Counted from the first letter of the stretch, positions 34,646 to 42,493 are shown. The stretch is DNA of 47,617 nucleotides from UBA4292 sp964648695 (GCA_964648695.1 CAZYLH010000005.1:1-47617), one strand, 5' to 3'. Translations and numbers: made by a program. The notes: generated by a model not told the origin, from the sequence alone.

Positions 34646-34669
34646 AAAGCCCCTCTCGGGTTACAATCC
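34643..34669 (-). promoter_or_regulatory. Ribonucleic antiterminator (RAT) for the BglG/LicT regulator
   Basis: Minus-strand RNA GGATTGTAAC...GGCTTTACC matches the BglG-family RAT pattern (GGATTGTTAC...GGCAAAACC). It contains the licT stop codon (TAA at 34663-34661) and its last bases form the start of the terminator stem. LicT bound here would block the terminator. Length is 27 nt against about 29-30 usual. Confidence 0.8.
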
Positions 34670-35482
34670 TTCCCTCGCACAAAGTCGGTTGATGTGGAGC
34701 ATCAGATAAAGTAGCTCCTCCTTTCCCGGCTCTATGTGCAAGACATCCGTGATATAATATTTAATTTTCTCCATCAGAGGTTCAAACTGCGCCAGCTTGA
34801 TGCTGTCATACATCTCATCCATCTCCGCCTGCGACTCATCAATTTTATTTGAGCGCTTAAGCAAGAACTTCAGATGCGTTACAAACCGCGAATAGTTGAA
34901 TTCGTTCCGGTCGATGATGATGTTCATCTCGCTTTCGATGATCTCAGTGATATCCTCCACGAAACGCTCCGTATCATCCTTCTCCGGCCTCTGCTTGATA
35001 TGCCTCTGTGCATTGGCAAAATGCAATCCGATATTTCCAGCTTCACTGCGCGGCAGCTTGATGGATAACCTTCGCTCAATATGGCGAACTGCCCAGTCCC
35101 CAAGGAGCATCTCTTTCTCATACAAATGCCGCAATTCATTTAGCATCGGGTTACTTATCACAAGCCCCTTCTTAAAATTCTCAATGGCGAAATTTATATG
35201 GTCACAGAGAGCAAATACAAATGCCCTGTTAAACTCCATCCCTAAATAAGTGCTTCCCTTTTCCACAATCTCAAACGTGACGTCCATGACGTCTTCCGGA
35301 AACTCTTTTAGCAAGGTCAGGTAGCGAGGTTCTAAGTTGTAGTATGTCCGGTCAATCTTAGAGAGTTCTATCTCATAAGGGGCTTTTTGAAAACCGATAC
35401 CCTTTCCAAAAGCGATCAACTCATGATTGTTATCATCCAGACACACTGCTACATTGTTATTAATGTTGCGTATAACTTTCAT
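34661..35482 (-). CDS. licT: BglG/LicT-family transcription antiterminator
   Basis: 273 aa, close to LicT length. The RNA-binding CAT domain (1-55) starts MKVIRNINNNVAVCLDDNN and has ELIAFGKGIGFQ. Two PRD domains follow (about 65-170 and 172-273) with regulatory His residues, for example RLSIKLPRSEAGNIGLHFAN. Phosphorylation by PTS proteins would hold it inactive until the inducing sugar is transported. It is the first gene of the operon, under a consensus promoter without a RAT in its own leader, so licT is probably expressed constitutively while downstream genes are switched. Confidence 0.95.
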   Translation of the reverse strand: MKVIRNINNNVAVCLDDNNHELIAFGKGIGFQKAPYEIELSKIDRTYYNLEPRYLTLLKEFPEDVMDVTFEIVEKGSTYLGMEFNRAFVFALCDHINFAIENFKKGLVISNPMLNELRHLYEKEMLLGDWAVRHIERRLSIKLPRSEAGNIGLHFANAQRHIKQRPEKDDTERFVEDITEIIESEMNIIIDRNEFNYSRFVTHLKFLLKRSNKIDESQAEMDEMYDSIKLAQFEPLMEKIKYYITDVLHIEPGKEELLYLMLHINRLCAREGL

Positions 35483-35549
35483 CTTTCCCTATCAAAAAAT
35501 ATGGATCAACAAGCTAAAGTAAGCGTCCGCTTGTCGACTTGATATGACA

Positions 35550-35578
35550 ATAATAAACAAAAATCTAATGCTTGTCAA
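35550..35578 (-). promoter_or_regulatory. SigA promoter of the licT operon
   Basis: Minus strand: TTGACA (35578-35573), 17-bp spacer, TATTAT (35555-35550). The region 35483-35888 holds only this promoter and the divergent queuosine promoter and riboswitch. No catabolite-response (cre) element was evident to me. Confidence 0.8.
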
Positions 35579-35678
35579 TATAAAATTTAGCATTTTTTAC
35601 CTTATCTTAAGACTTTATTTACAAATTACTGTCGGAGACAGAAGGCGCTGGGGCAAGGACAAACGGCTTATTTTCATG

Positions 35679-35706
35679 TTGCATTTTTTTATTTTTCATG
35701 TATAAT
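35679..35706 (+). promoter_or_regulatory. Promoter of the queuosine operon
   Basis: TTGCAT (35679-35684), 16-bp spacer, TATAAT (35701-35706). The start near 35714 places the aptamer at about +23. Confidence 0.8.
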
Positions 35707-35736
35707 GAGGCAGAAAAGATAATAATGAGTAACAAA

Positions 35737-35776
35737 GGACAGTTCATAGACCCTCCTGTCCATAAAAAAAACCGGG
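35737..35776 (+). promoter_or_regulatory. preQ1-I-like riboswitch aptamer
   Basis: Stem GGACAG/CTGTCC (35737-35742 with 35756-35761) encloses a loop with GACCC. An A-rich tail ATAAAAAAAACC and then GGG (35774-35776) follow, able to pair with CCC in the loop (35751-35753) as the H-type pseudoknot. Size, A-rich tail and location before queD-queE-folE-queC-queF fit a class I preQ1 aptamer. The loop deviates from the common TTCTAGC form. Confidence 0.8.
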
Positions 35777-35832
35777 CATCCAGGCACCTTCCCAGGTGCT
35801 TTCTGTGGTGCGCCGGTTTCGGCGCTTTTTTT
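35769..35832 (+). terminator. Riboswitch expression platform: mutually exclusive antiterminator and terminator
   Basis: Terminator: GCGCCG (35810-35815), GTTT loop, CGGCGC (35820-35825), then T7. Antiterminator: AAACCGGGCATCCAG (35769-35783) can pair with CTGTGGTGCGCCGGTTT (35803-35819), which uses the terminator's left arm. The antiterminator's 5' strand contains the aptamer tail and pseudoknot GGG, so preQ1 binding should free the terminator. Confidence 0.85.
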
Positions 35833-35888
35833 ATTTTTAAAGCTTTCATACACCCGTCAGGGACCAGGCTTTTCTTAAGGAGAATGTG

Positions 35889-36332
35889 ATGTACGTAATA
35901 AAAAATGAACAGTGCTTTGATTCCGCTCACTTCCTGGCGGGATATCAAGGCAAATGCAGTAATATTCACGGGCACCGGTGGCGAGTAATCATCGAGGTGG
36001 CGCAGGACAATCTAAACCCAGCGGGCCAGGCCCGCGGCATGATCGTGGATTTTGCCGAACTTAAACGGGATCTAAAACAGGAAGCGGATAATTTAGATCA
36101 CTGCCTTATCATAGAGGAAGGATCTCTTAAAGAGAAAACCCTTAGCGCCCTTTTGGAGGAGGGCTTTAAGGTGGTCAGAGTCCCCTTTCGCCCCACAGCG
36201 GAAAACTTTTCCAAATACTTTTTCGATAAAATGACAAAAAAAGGCTACCGGGTTATAAAGTCCATCGTCTATGAGACAGAAAATAACTGCGCTGCTTACA
36301 GCCTCACAGGGGAGGTTTCCTATGAATTATGA
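35889..36332 (+). CDS. queD: 6-carboxy-5,6,7,8-tetrahydropterin synthase QueD
   Basis: Converts dihydroneopterin triphosphate to 6-carboxytetrahydropterin in preQ0 synthesis. 147 aa from the ATG at 35889, with AAGGAG 6 nt upstream. Zinc ligands H14 (SAHFL), H27 and H29 (IHGH) and the catalytic Cys23 are all present, as is the late catalytic DHC and the final Glu in IVYETENNC. Length is slightly above the E. coli enzyme. First structural gene of the queuosine operon; overlaps queE by 11 bp. Confidence 0.96.
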   Translation: MYVIKNEQCFDSAHFLAGYQGKCSNIHGHRWRVIIEVAQDNLNPAGQARGMIVDFAELKRDLKQEADNLDHCLIIEEGSLKEKTLSALLEEGFKVVRVPFRPTAENFSKYFFDKMTKKGYRVIKSIVYETENNCAAYSLTGEVSYEL

Positions 36333-36987
36333 GGTGGCGGAGATTTTTAGCAGTATTAACGGAGAGGGTCCCTTAGCTGGCACGCTGGCAGTGTTTGTAC
36401 GCTTTGCAGGCTGCAATCTTAACTGTTCCTACTGTGATACCACCTGGGCAAACCTTAAAGGTACCCCCTTTACAGTAATGACAGAGAAACAAATCCATGA
36501 AGCCATCCGCCAAACAGGCATAAAGAATGTGACCCTCACCGGAGGGGAGCCACTGATGCAGCCAGGCATACGAGATCTTTTAGATGAGCTCTCACAGGAT
36601 AATGATCTTCATGTGGAAATTGAGACCAACGGCAGCATCCCCATCGCCCCTTACCAGGATATGAAAAACCGCCCCTCCATGACACTCGACTATAAGCTGC
36701 CCTCAAGCGGCATGGAAAGCCATATGTGCATGGAAAATTACAGTCAGGTTCTTCCATCGGACACAGTAAAATTTGTATGCGGCAGCGATGAGGATCTTTT
36801 TTTTGCACTTGAGATTATTAATAAATTTCAGCTTACAAAAAAATGCGCTGTATTTTTTAGCCCGGTGTTTGGCAAGCTATCACCGGAAAAAATTGTAGAA
36901 TTTTTAAAGGAACACCGCCTTAACGGGGTCAGGCTGCAGCTTCAGCTGCACAAGTTTATCTGGGATCCTGACATGAAGGGCGTATGA
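36322..36987 (+). CDS. queE: 7-carboxy-7-deazaguanine synthase QueE (radical SAM)
   Basis: Radical SAM ring-contraction enzyme making CDG. 221 aa from the ATG at 36322, preceded by GGGGAGG; a start 51 bp earlier lies inside queD and has no RBS. The cluster motif is CNLNCSYC (C-x3-C-x2-C, about residues 30-37) and is followed by DTTWA. VTLTGGEPLMQ and HVEIETNGS are SAM-binding blocks. The N-terminal EIFSSINGEGPLAG is the usual QueE opening. Confidence 0.96.
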   Translation: MNYEVAEIFSSINGEGPLAGTLAVFVRFAGCNLNCSYCDTTWANLKGTPFTVMTEKQIHEAIRQTGIKNVTLTGGEPLMQPGIRDLLDELSQDNDLHVEIETNGSIPIAPYQDMKNRPSMTLDYKLPSSGMESHMCMENYSQVLPSDTVKFVCGSDEDLFFALEIINKFQLTKKCAVFFSPVFGKLSPEKIVEFLKEHRLNGVRLQLQLHKFIWDPDMKGV

Positions 36988-37006
36988 TATAGGAAGGGAT
37001 AGAATT

Positions 37007-37576
37007 ATGGCAATCGATCAGGAAGCGATCAAAGAGCATATCAGGGGAATTCTCATCGCCCTGGGTGACGACCCGGAACGCGAGGGCTTAAGAGAGACAC
37101 CGGAGCGCGTCGCAAAAATGTACTCCGAGGTCTTTGAGGGAATGAACTACACAAACCATGAGATCGCGCAGATGTTTGACAAGACCTTTGACATCGGCGA
37201 TGATGAGCAGGACATGGTGGTGGTAAAGGATATCGATGTTTTCAGCTACTGCGAGCATCACCTGGCGCTTATGTATGATATGAAGGTTACAGTTGCATAC
37301 ATCCCCAAAGGCAGGGTCATCGGGCTTAGTAAGATAAGCCGTATCGCAGAGATGGTTGGAAAGCGGCTGCAGCTCCAGGAGCGCATCGGCAGAGATATCG
37401 CCAGTATTATGACTAAGATCACAGGCTCTGAGGACGTCTGCGTGCTTATAAGCGCCTACCACAGCTGCGTAAGCGCCCGCGGCATAAAAAACACCGGCGC
37501 AAAAACACACACTTTAACTCTTCGCGGACGCTTTAAAAATGAGCCTGCACTGTTAGAACAGGTGCGGGCATATTAG
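37007..37576 (+). CDS. folE: GTP cyclohydrolase I
   Basis: Converts GTP to dihydroneopterin triphosphate, the entry step of queuosine (and folate) synthesis. 189 aa with zinc/catalytic residues in YCEHHLALMYD (C82, H84, H85) and YHSCVSARG. LSKISRIAEMVGKRLQLQERI is the family signature. GGAAGGG precedes the ATG. Placement between queE and queC shows a dedicated copy for preQ1, regulated by the riboswitch. Confidence 0.97.
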   Translation: MAIDQEAIKEHIRGILIALGDDPEREGLRETPERVAKMYSEVFEGMNYTNHEIAQMFDKTFDIGDDEQDMVVVKDIDVFSYCEHHLALMYDMKVTVAYIPKGRVIGLSKISRIAEMVGKRLQLQERIGRDIASIMTKITGSEDVCVLISAYHSCVSARGIKNTGAKTHTLTLRGRFKNEPALLEQVRAY

Positions 37577-37586
37577 GGAGGTTTTT

Positions 37587-38282
37587 ATGGAAGAGAATAA
37601 AAAAGCACTTGTGCTTATCAGCGGAGGACTGGATTCTACCACTTGTCTGGCAATCGCAGTGGACAAGTATGGAGCTAAAAATGTGATCGGCCTCTCAATC
37701 TATTATGGTCAAAAGCACAGCAAGGAGGTTCTGGCTGCTAAGAAAGTGGCGGCTTACTACGGCATAGAACATATGCAGATGGACTTAAGCAAGCTGTTTT
37801 CATTCAGCGACTGTTCTCTCCTCTCACACTCAGACAAAGACATTCCACTTGAGTCCTATGCACAGCAGCTAAAAAAATCTGACGGAAAGCCGGTGTCCAC
37901 CTACGTTCCTTTCAGAAACGGTCTGTTTTTGTCCACGGCTGCAAGCCTTGCACTCTCTAAGGGGTGTGAGGTTATCTACTATGGTGCCCATGCGGATGAT
38001 GCGGCTGGCAATGCCTATCCGGACTGCAGCAGTGCCTTTGTTTTAGCAATGGATGCCGCTATCTACGAGGGAAGCGGCGGGCAGCTGCGACTACGGGCAC
38101 CTTTTTCTTGCATCACAAAGGCGGATGTGGTCTCAGAGGGCCTTCGCTTAAAGGCTCCGTATGAACTGACCTGGAGCTGTTATGCCGGAGGTGATAAGCC
38201 CTGCGGATGCTGCGGGACATGTATCGACCGCGCAAAGGCGTTTGAGCTAAACGAGATTAAAGACCCGGCTCTTTGTGATTAA
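37587..38282 (+). CDS. queC: 7-cyano-7-deazaguanine synthase QueC
   Basis: ATP-dependent conversion of CDG to preQ0. 231 aa. The PP-loop SGGLDS is at 10-15; YVPFRNGLFLSTAASLA, HADDAAGNAYPDC and C-terminal zinc cysteines (CYAGGDKPCGCCGTC) are typical. GGGAGG lies before the ATG, 10 bp after folE. Confidence 0.97.
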   Translation: MEENKKALVLISGGLDSTTCLAIAVDKYGAKNVIGLSIYYGQKHSKEVLAAKKVAAYYGIEHMQMDLSKLFSFSDCSLLSHSDKDIPLESYAQQLKKSDGKPVSTYVPFRNGLFLSTAASLALSKGCEVIYYGAHADDAAGNAYPDCSSAFVLAMDAAIYEGSGGQLRLRAPFSCITKADVVSEGLRLKAPYELTWSCYAGGDKPCGCCGTCIDRAKAFELNEIKDPALCD

Positions 38283-38317
38283 TTTTTTAGTTTTACCCTA
38301 TTAAAAAAGGAGAATAT

Positions 38318-38812
38318 ATGTCAAGACAAACAAACGAAAATCCGGCTCTTACACTCCTTGGAAATAAAGATGTAAAATATCCCACGGACTATGCACCTGA
38401 AGTACTGGAAACCTTTGAGAATAAACACCCTGATCACGACTATTTTGTAAAATTTAACTGTCCTGAGTTTACCAGCCTCTGTCCTATTACGGGCCAGCCG
38501 GACTTTGCCACCATCTACATCTCATATGTCCCCAATATAAAAATGGTGGAGAGCAAATCCCTAAAGCTCTATCTATTCAGCTTTAGAAATCATGGGGATT
38601 TTCACGAGGACTGCATAAACATTATTATGGAGGATCTGATAAAACTGATGGATCCAAAGTACATTGAGGTATGGGGAAAGTTTCTGCCAAGGGGCGGCCT
38701 CTCCATAGACCCCTACTGCAACTATGGTAAACCAAACACCAAATGGGAGGAAGTTGCCTCCTATCGCCTTACTAATCACGATCTGTACCCGGAGAGGGTG
38801 GACAACCGTTAG
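38318..38812 (+). CDS. queF: NADPH-dependent 7-cyano-7-deazaguanine reductase QueF
   Basis: Reduces preQ0 to preQ1. 164 aa, unimodular type. Catalytic Cys55 and Asp62 lie in EFTSLCPITGQPDFA; the QueF NADPH motif region ESKSLKLYLFSFRNHGDFHED follows. AAGGAG precedes the ATG. It completes the preQ1 pathway in one operon. Its TAG stop overlaps the TAA stop of the convergent aroA gene, with no terminator between them. Confidence 0.97.
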   Translation: MSRQTNENPALTLLGNKDVKYPTDYAPEVLETFENKHPDHDYFVKFNCPEFTSLCPITGQPDFATIYISYVPNIKMVESKSLKLYLFSFRNHGDFHEDCINIIMEDLIKLMDPKYIEVWGKFLPRGGLSIDPYCNYGKPNTKWEEVASYRLTNHDLYPERVDNR

Positions 38813-40107
38813 GAACAGGCGTCCTTACTAAAGCCCTCAAACACCTTAAAATAGTCTTCAAAGGTCTTCCTACAGCATCCTGGATCTGAAATGATGATCC
38901 CCGGAGCGCGAAGGCCCATAAGAGAAAAGCCCATGGCAAGCCGATGATCCTCATGCGTCTGTATGAGTGCGGGCGCAGGCTCACCCGGATAAATGCGTAT
39001 GCCACCCTCAAGCTCGTCCACCCTTATCCCCATACTGTTTAAATTTTGAACTATGGCAGCAATCCTATCGCTCTCCTGATAGCGAATATGGCTGATGCCG
39101 GTGATGGTGGTGGGACTGTTTGCAAACGGAGCGATCGCCGCAAGAGTGATGGCCTGATCTGAAAAGCTGCCCATGTCCACGGTGACCCCCAAAAGCTGCC
39201 CTGACTTTGGCCCAGTGACGCACACCCCATCCGGAGTATCCTGCGCCTGACAGCCCATCTGCTCCAAAAGCCCAATAAAGCGCACATCCCCCTGGAGCAT
39301 ATTTTTTCTCACGCCCTTCACCGTTACAGAAATCCCAAGAATCGCCGCTGCGCCGTAAAAATAGGCGGCAGCCGACATATCCGGCTCAATTTCATACTGA
39401 CTGCAATAGTAATCTCCCTCCGGAACCACAAAAAGCCGTTCCCGGGGGGTTTTTACTTTCACCCCGAACTGCTCCATCATCTTAGTTGTAATGTTAATAT
39501 AGCTCATTCCGTGGCTTCCGGTCACATGAACCATAAGGCCTTCTCTTACGCGCACGCCGCAGATCAAAAATGCGCTTAAAAACTGACTGCTACTGCCGAT
39601 GTCTATGCTTATCTCATTTTTTTTCACACCACCGCTTATAAGCCGAAATGGAAAGTGATCTTGGCTATCCTCGCACTCTATACTACACCCCATATCTCTA
39701 AGAGCGTCAAGCAGAGGCCCCATGGGTCTTCTTCTCATTTGGGCTGAGGCATCCAGATAAAATTCACCTCCGCAAACCCCAAGGAGCGCCGTGATAAACC
39801 TTGCCGCCGTACCTGCACTTCCGACATTAAGCGCGACAGAAGAGTTTGGCAGCTTTCCTCCATGCCCCACTACCGTAATAGTTCTTGCCCCCTCATCTGT
39901 AAGCACTTCAAACCCTAAGGCCTTTAGGCAGGATATAAAGGATCTGGAATCATCGCTAAAAAGAGCGTTTTGCAGGGTGCACCTAGCGCCGGACAGAGCC
40001 GCAAGCAAGAGTGCGCGGTTTGTAATACTCTTAGAGCCCGGTACCCGCACCACTACCGCCCTGCCTGTTATGTCTCTATAAATAGATTTTACCGCGTAGT
40101 TTTCCAT
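38809..40107 (-). CDS. aroA: 3-phosphoshikimate 1-carboxyvinyltransferase (EPSP synthase)
   Basis: Sixth step of the shikimate pathway. 432 aa from the ATG at 40107, preceded by GGAGGGG; a longer start would overlap the upstream gene. VPGSKSITNRALLLAALS, LNVGSAGTAARFITALL, DASAQMRRRPMGPLLDAL, DMGSFSDQAITLAAIAPFA and HIRYQESDRIAA are the usual motifs. The LNVGSAGTAARF loop reads S-A rather than the N-S-G-T of class I enzymes. It lies 20 bp downstream of the GH18 gene, probably in one transcript. Confidence 0.96.
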   Translation of the reverse strand: MENYAVKSIYRDITGRAVVVRVPGSKSITNRALLLAALSGARCTLQNALFSDDSRSFISCLKALGFEVLTDEGARTITVVGHGGKLPNSSVALNVGSAGTAARFITALLGVCGGEFYLDASAQMRRRPMGPLLDALRDMGCSIECEDSQDHFPFRLISGGVKKNEISIDIGSSSQFLSAFLICGVRVREGLMVHVTGSHGMSYINITTKMMEQFGVKVKTPRERLFVVPEGDYYCSQYEIEPDMSAAAYFYGAAAILGISVTVKGVRKNMLQGDVRFIGLLEQMGCQAQDTPDGVCVTGPKSGQLLGVTVDMGSFSDQAITLAAIAPFANSPTTITGISHIRYQESDRIAAIVQNLNSMGIRVDELEGGIRIYPGEPAPALIQTHEDHRLAMGFSLMGLRAPGIIISDPGCCRKTFEDYFKVFEGFSKDACS

Positions 40108-40127
40108 CTGTCCCCTCCGTAAGCGTC

Positions 40128-41885
40128 CTAATCCGTAAGAGCCTCGCTTATCATAGTCCAAAAGCTCTCCGGCTCTAATCCCAGTCTCCATCCGGCAATA
40201 CCGGCTAACTCATAGCTTTCTATCAGCTCCAGCTTCCACTCTAAAGAGTCCTCATCCTCAAGCCACACCTGATAAAATGCTCCGTCAAGCTCATACTCCA
40301 CAAAATTTTGCTGCTCTGCCTCTAACCATATGGAGCTAAGCCCCAGCTCCTCAATAAGCTGCGCCATGGCGCTTGCGCCAATCGACTCGCTTCCAAGGAC
40401 TGCTCCGTTTTCATCCACAGTCCAAATCCTGGTGTAAAATGGCACAGCGCATATCAACTTGCTTGCTGGCACATCCTCTAAAGTATCCTCTATTCCATTT
40501 TTGACAAACTCATATGAGGCGACGGAGCCGCTCTCCTCGCTTCCTGAATAGTGCTCATCATATCCCATAAGGATTACATAATCCACGATCTGCCCCTGCT
40601 CATACCTATTATAGTACTGATTGTAGGCTGCGGGAACATAGTTGTCCACAGAGAGAATAATCCCCTCCTGCCGACACCTGATGGAGAGCTCCCTCAAAAA
40701 CTGTGTAAAGTGAACGCCGCAGCTTATGTCCATGCCACCATAGCCGGTAGCATCCGCCTCAAAATCTATATTTATGCCATCAAATCCCAGCGAAAGAGCA
40801 TCCGAGACAAGCGCATCAATAAGCTTTGTTCTGGCGGAATACGAGGAGAGAAGATTGTAATTATTCACCTCGGAATTAAAATTGTCCACCGTTGCCCAGA
40901 CCGAAATCCCCAGCTCATGCGCCTTTTGCACATACTCCGCGCTTGCAAGGCTTGTAACACTGCCATCCTCACCTGAGATAGAATACCAGGTGGGACAGAT
41001 AACGTTTAGCCCCGTCGACTGTTCGGCAAGCTCTATGAGGCGCTGAGTCTGGCTTGTGTAACTGTATTCCGTCACCTGTTGCCACCCCATACGCACAGCT
41101 TCCTCTAGCTGAATGGATGTATAGACATATGGCTCCCTCTCACGCTGCTTTATAAGCACCTCTGCCTCCTCTATCTCCTGCGTCTTGACATACCCCATAA
41201 GGCCGTTTTCTGCGATGCAGTATGTGTAATTTTCTTCCTCCCATAAGATATAAAGGGTTATCTCAGTGGTCAGATCCATGACGATCTCCCCTTTGATGCT
41301 CGCCTCCGTCCGAAGCTTTATGTTATCTTTCCTTGCGAGCGCTGTCTGAAATTCCGTCTCAAAATCACTCCAGAGCCATATAATGCGATTGTCGGCAAAT
41401 TCATCCGATACACAGTCTGAAACTATTTCCAACAGTTCGAGGCTGATATAGTATTCTCCATCCCTTTCCAGTATTCCGGGTGCGGATAAAGTAACCTCCT
41501 CCGTCCCCAGCTCATAAAATTCCTCTCCCGGGCGGGCAATTAAAAGCGCCTCCGGCAAAGCGTATAAAAGCGCCTCCTCTTCTGTGTCAAAGTAAAGCCG
41601 CTCATCCATATTTTCAGTAAGATATTCCAGGGGCAGATAATAATTCTCCCCTTCCACAAACGCATACTGACCCGTGACAGTGCCATTTAGCAAAAGCGCC
41701 CACTGATCCTCCGTCTCCAGCCCCAAGTAGCTGTCCAGATCTGTATATTCACGATTAGGTCCCAGCACGCGAATAAGCTCTACCACTGTACCGACAATGA
41801 TTATCACCCCTACTATCGCCAGAACCACAACGCCCGTTTTCACCTTCTTTTTGGGGGAGCTTTCTATGATGATATTCTCGTCCAT
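40128..41885 (-). CDS. Membrane-anchored SH3/GH18-domain protein (spore/peptidoglycan glycosidase-like)
   Basis: About 585 aa from the ATG at 41885. The promoter lies at 41958-41986, so the longer reading (from 42032) would begin before the transcript. Order: short cytoplasmic tail, one transmembrane helix (about 18-40), an N-terminal region like copper-amine-oxidase-N domains, a bacterial SH3 domain (about 190-255, ARKDNIKLRTEAS... GLMGYVKTQ) and a GH18 TIM barrel (about 290-580). The catalytic DGxxIDxE motif is FDGINIDFE. This architecture matches Firmicutes cortex/cell-wall glycosidases near YaaH/YdhD. The RBS is weak. aroA follows after 20 bp. Confidence 0.88.
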   Translation of the reverse strand: MDENIIIESSPKKKVKTGVVVLAIVGVIIIVGTVVELIRVLGPNREYTDLDSYLGLETEDQWALLLNGTVTGQYAFVEGENYYLPLEYLTENMDERLYFDTEEEALLYALPEALLIARPGEEFYELGTEEVTLSAPGILERDGEYYISLELLEIVSDCVSDEFADNRIIWLWSDFETEFQTALARKDNIKLRTEASIKGEIVMDLTTEITLYILWEEENYTYCIAENGLMGYVKTQEIEEAEVLIKQREREPYVYTSIQLEEAVRMGWQQVTEYSYTSQTQRLIELAEQSTGLNVICPTWYSISGEDGSVTSLASAEYVQKAHELGISVWATVDNFNSEVNNYNLLSSYSARTKLIDALVSDALSLGFDGINIDFEADATGYGGMDISCGVHFTQFLRELSIRCRQEGIILSVDNYVPAAYNQYYNRYEQGQIVDYVILMGYDEHYSGSEESGSVASYEFVKNGIEDTLEDVPASKLICAVPFYTRIWTVDENGAVLGSESIGASAMAQLIEELGLSSIWLEAEQQNFVEYELDGAFYQVWLEDEDSLEWKLELIESYELAGIAGWRLGLEPESFWTMISEALTD

Positions 41886-41957
41886 AATCGAATCCACGCT
41901 TTCTAATGTGATGAGTGCCCGTGCCGATCCCCGACCGACACAGGCACTCACGCTGGT

Positions 41958-41998
41958 AGTATAGCATATTATGATGGAGGCGTCAAAATATATTTGAC
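41958..41998 (-). promoter_or_regulatory. Promoter of GH18-aroA with overlapping inverted repeat
   Basis: Minus strand: -35 TTGACG (41986-41981), 17-bp spacer, -10 TATACT (41963-41958). GTCAAA-ATATA-TTTGAC (41982-41998) is a perfect inverted repeat overlapping the -35, a candidate repressor site. Confidence 0.75.
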
Positions 41999-42076
41999 AC
42001 TCGCTTAAGGACCGGCAGCTCTTCTTTGGCACAACGATCAGCCGCTAAAATCCGATCCGCCACTTTAAATTTTTTT

Positions 42077-42136
42077 TCATTTCCCCCACTTCATACAGAC
42101 AGCTAAAAATCCATCCTCATAATGGGCCCCATCCAT
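42077..42136 (-). CDS. Micro-ORF (19 aa) with very strong ribosome binding site
   Basis: AAAGGAGGTGAG stands directly before ATG 42136, a near-perfect anti-16S match. The ORF encodes MDGAHYEDGFLAVCMKWGK and stops at 42077. I recognise no family. It may be a leader peptide, a small functional peptide or the start of a decayed gene. Confidence 0.35.
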   Translation of the reverse strand: MDGAHYEDGFLAVCMKWGK

Positions 42137-42387
42137 CTCACCTCCTTTATCATCACAGCCCATCCGGATTTTCTCACCATACACTGCCCTTTCTGCCATA
42201 CCCGCTGACAATGTGCAAACTCCGCCGCCATGCGTATGATAAGGAATTTAGCACCTCTAATTATGCCCGCTCGCACTCAGGCACCTGTGATATAGTATCA
42301 ATCATGCGCACACAACCGGATAACATGCACACCTTGTCAGCCCAAGGAGAATAGTGCGGAATTTCCCGCCCCAGGACATCAACCCCA

Positions 42388-42493
42388 TTTATAGGGTGTA
42401 TCACAGGATATAATGAATTCCTAATCCACTGCTCATGCAATCCCCTTTTGTATGGACAAACACAAAATTCATTATCCCGGTGATACTATAAAC
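42388..42493. repeat. Long imperfect inverted repeat
   Basis: The core arms are 42398-42419 (GTATCACAGGATATAATGAATT) shortened here to its ends GTATCAC...ATGAATT, and 42466-42486 (AATTCAT...GTGATAC). TTTATAG and CTATAAA extend the pairing outward. The 46-nt interior is unpaired by eye. Transcribed from either strand this would fold as a hairpin with about 25 pairs; there is no T-run, so it is not a terminator. Confidence 0.7.

Noticed and set aside
35619..35975. Minus-strand frame of 118 codons across the preQ1 leader
   Set aside because: It is antisense to the queuosine promoter, riboswitch and queD, has no RBS and no family features.
41886..42032. N-terminal extension of the GH18 protein starting at 42032
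   Set aside because: A consensus promoter (41986-41958) lies within it, the start is not ATG, and the extension interrupts the usual short tail plus membrane anchor layout.
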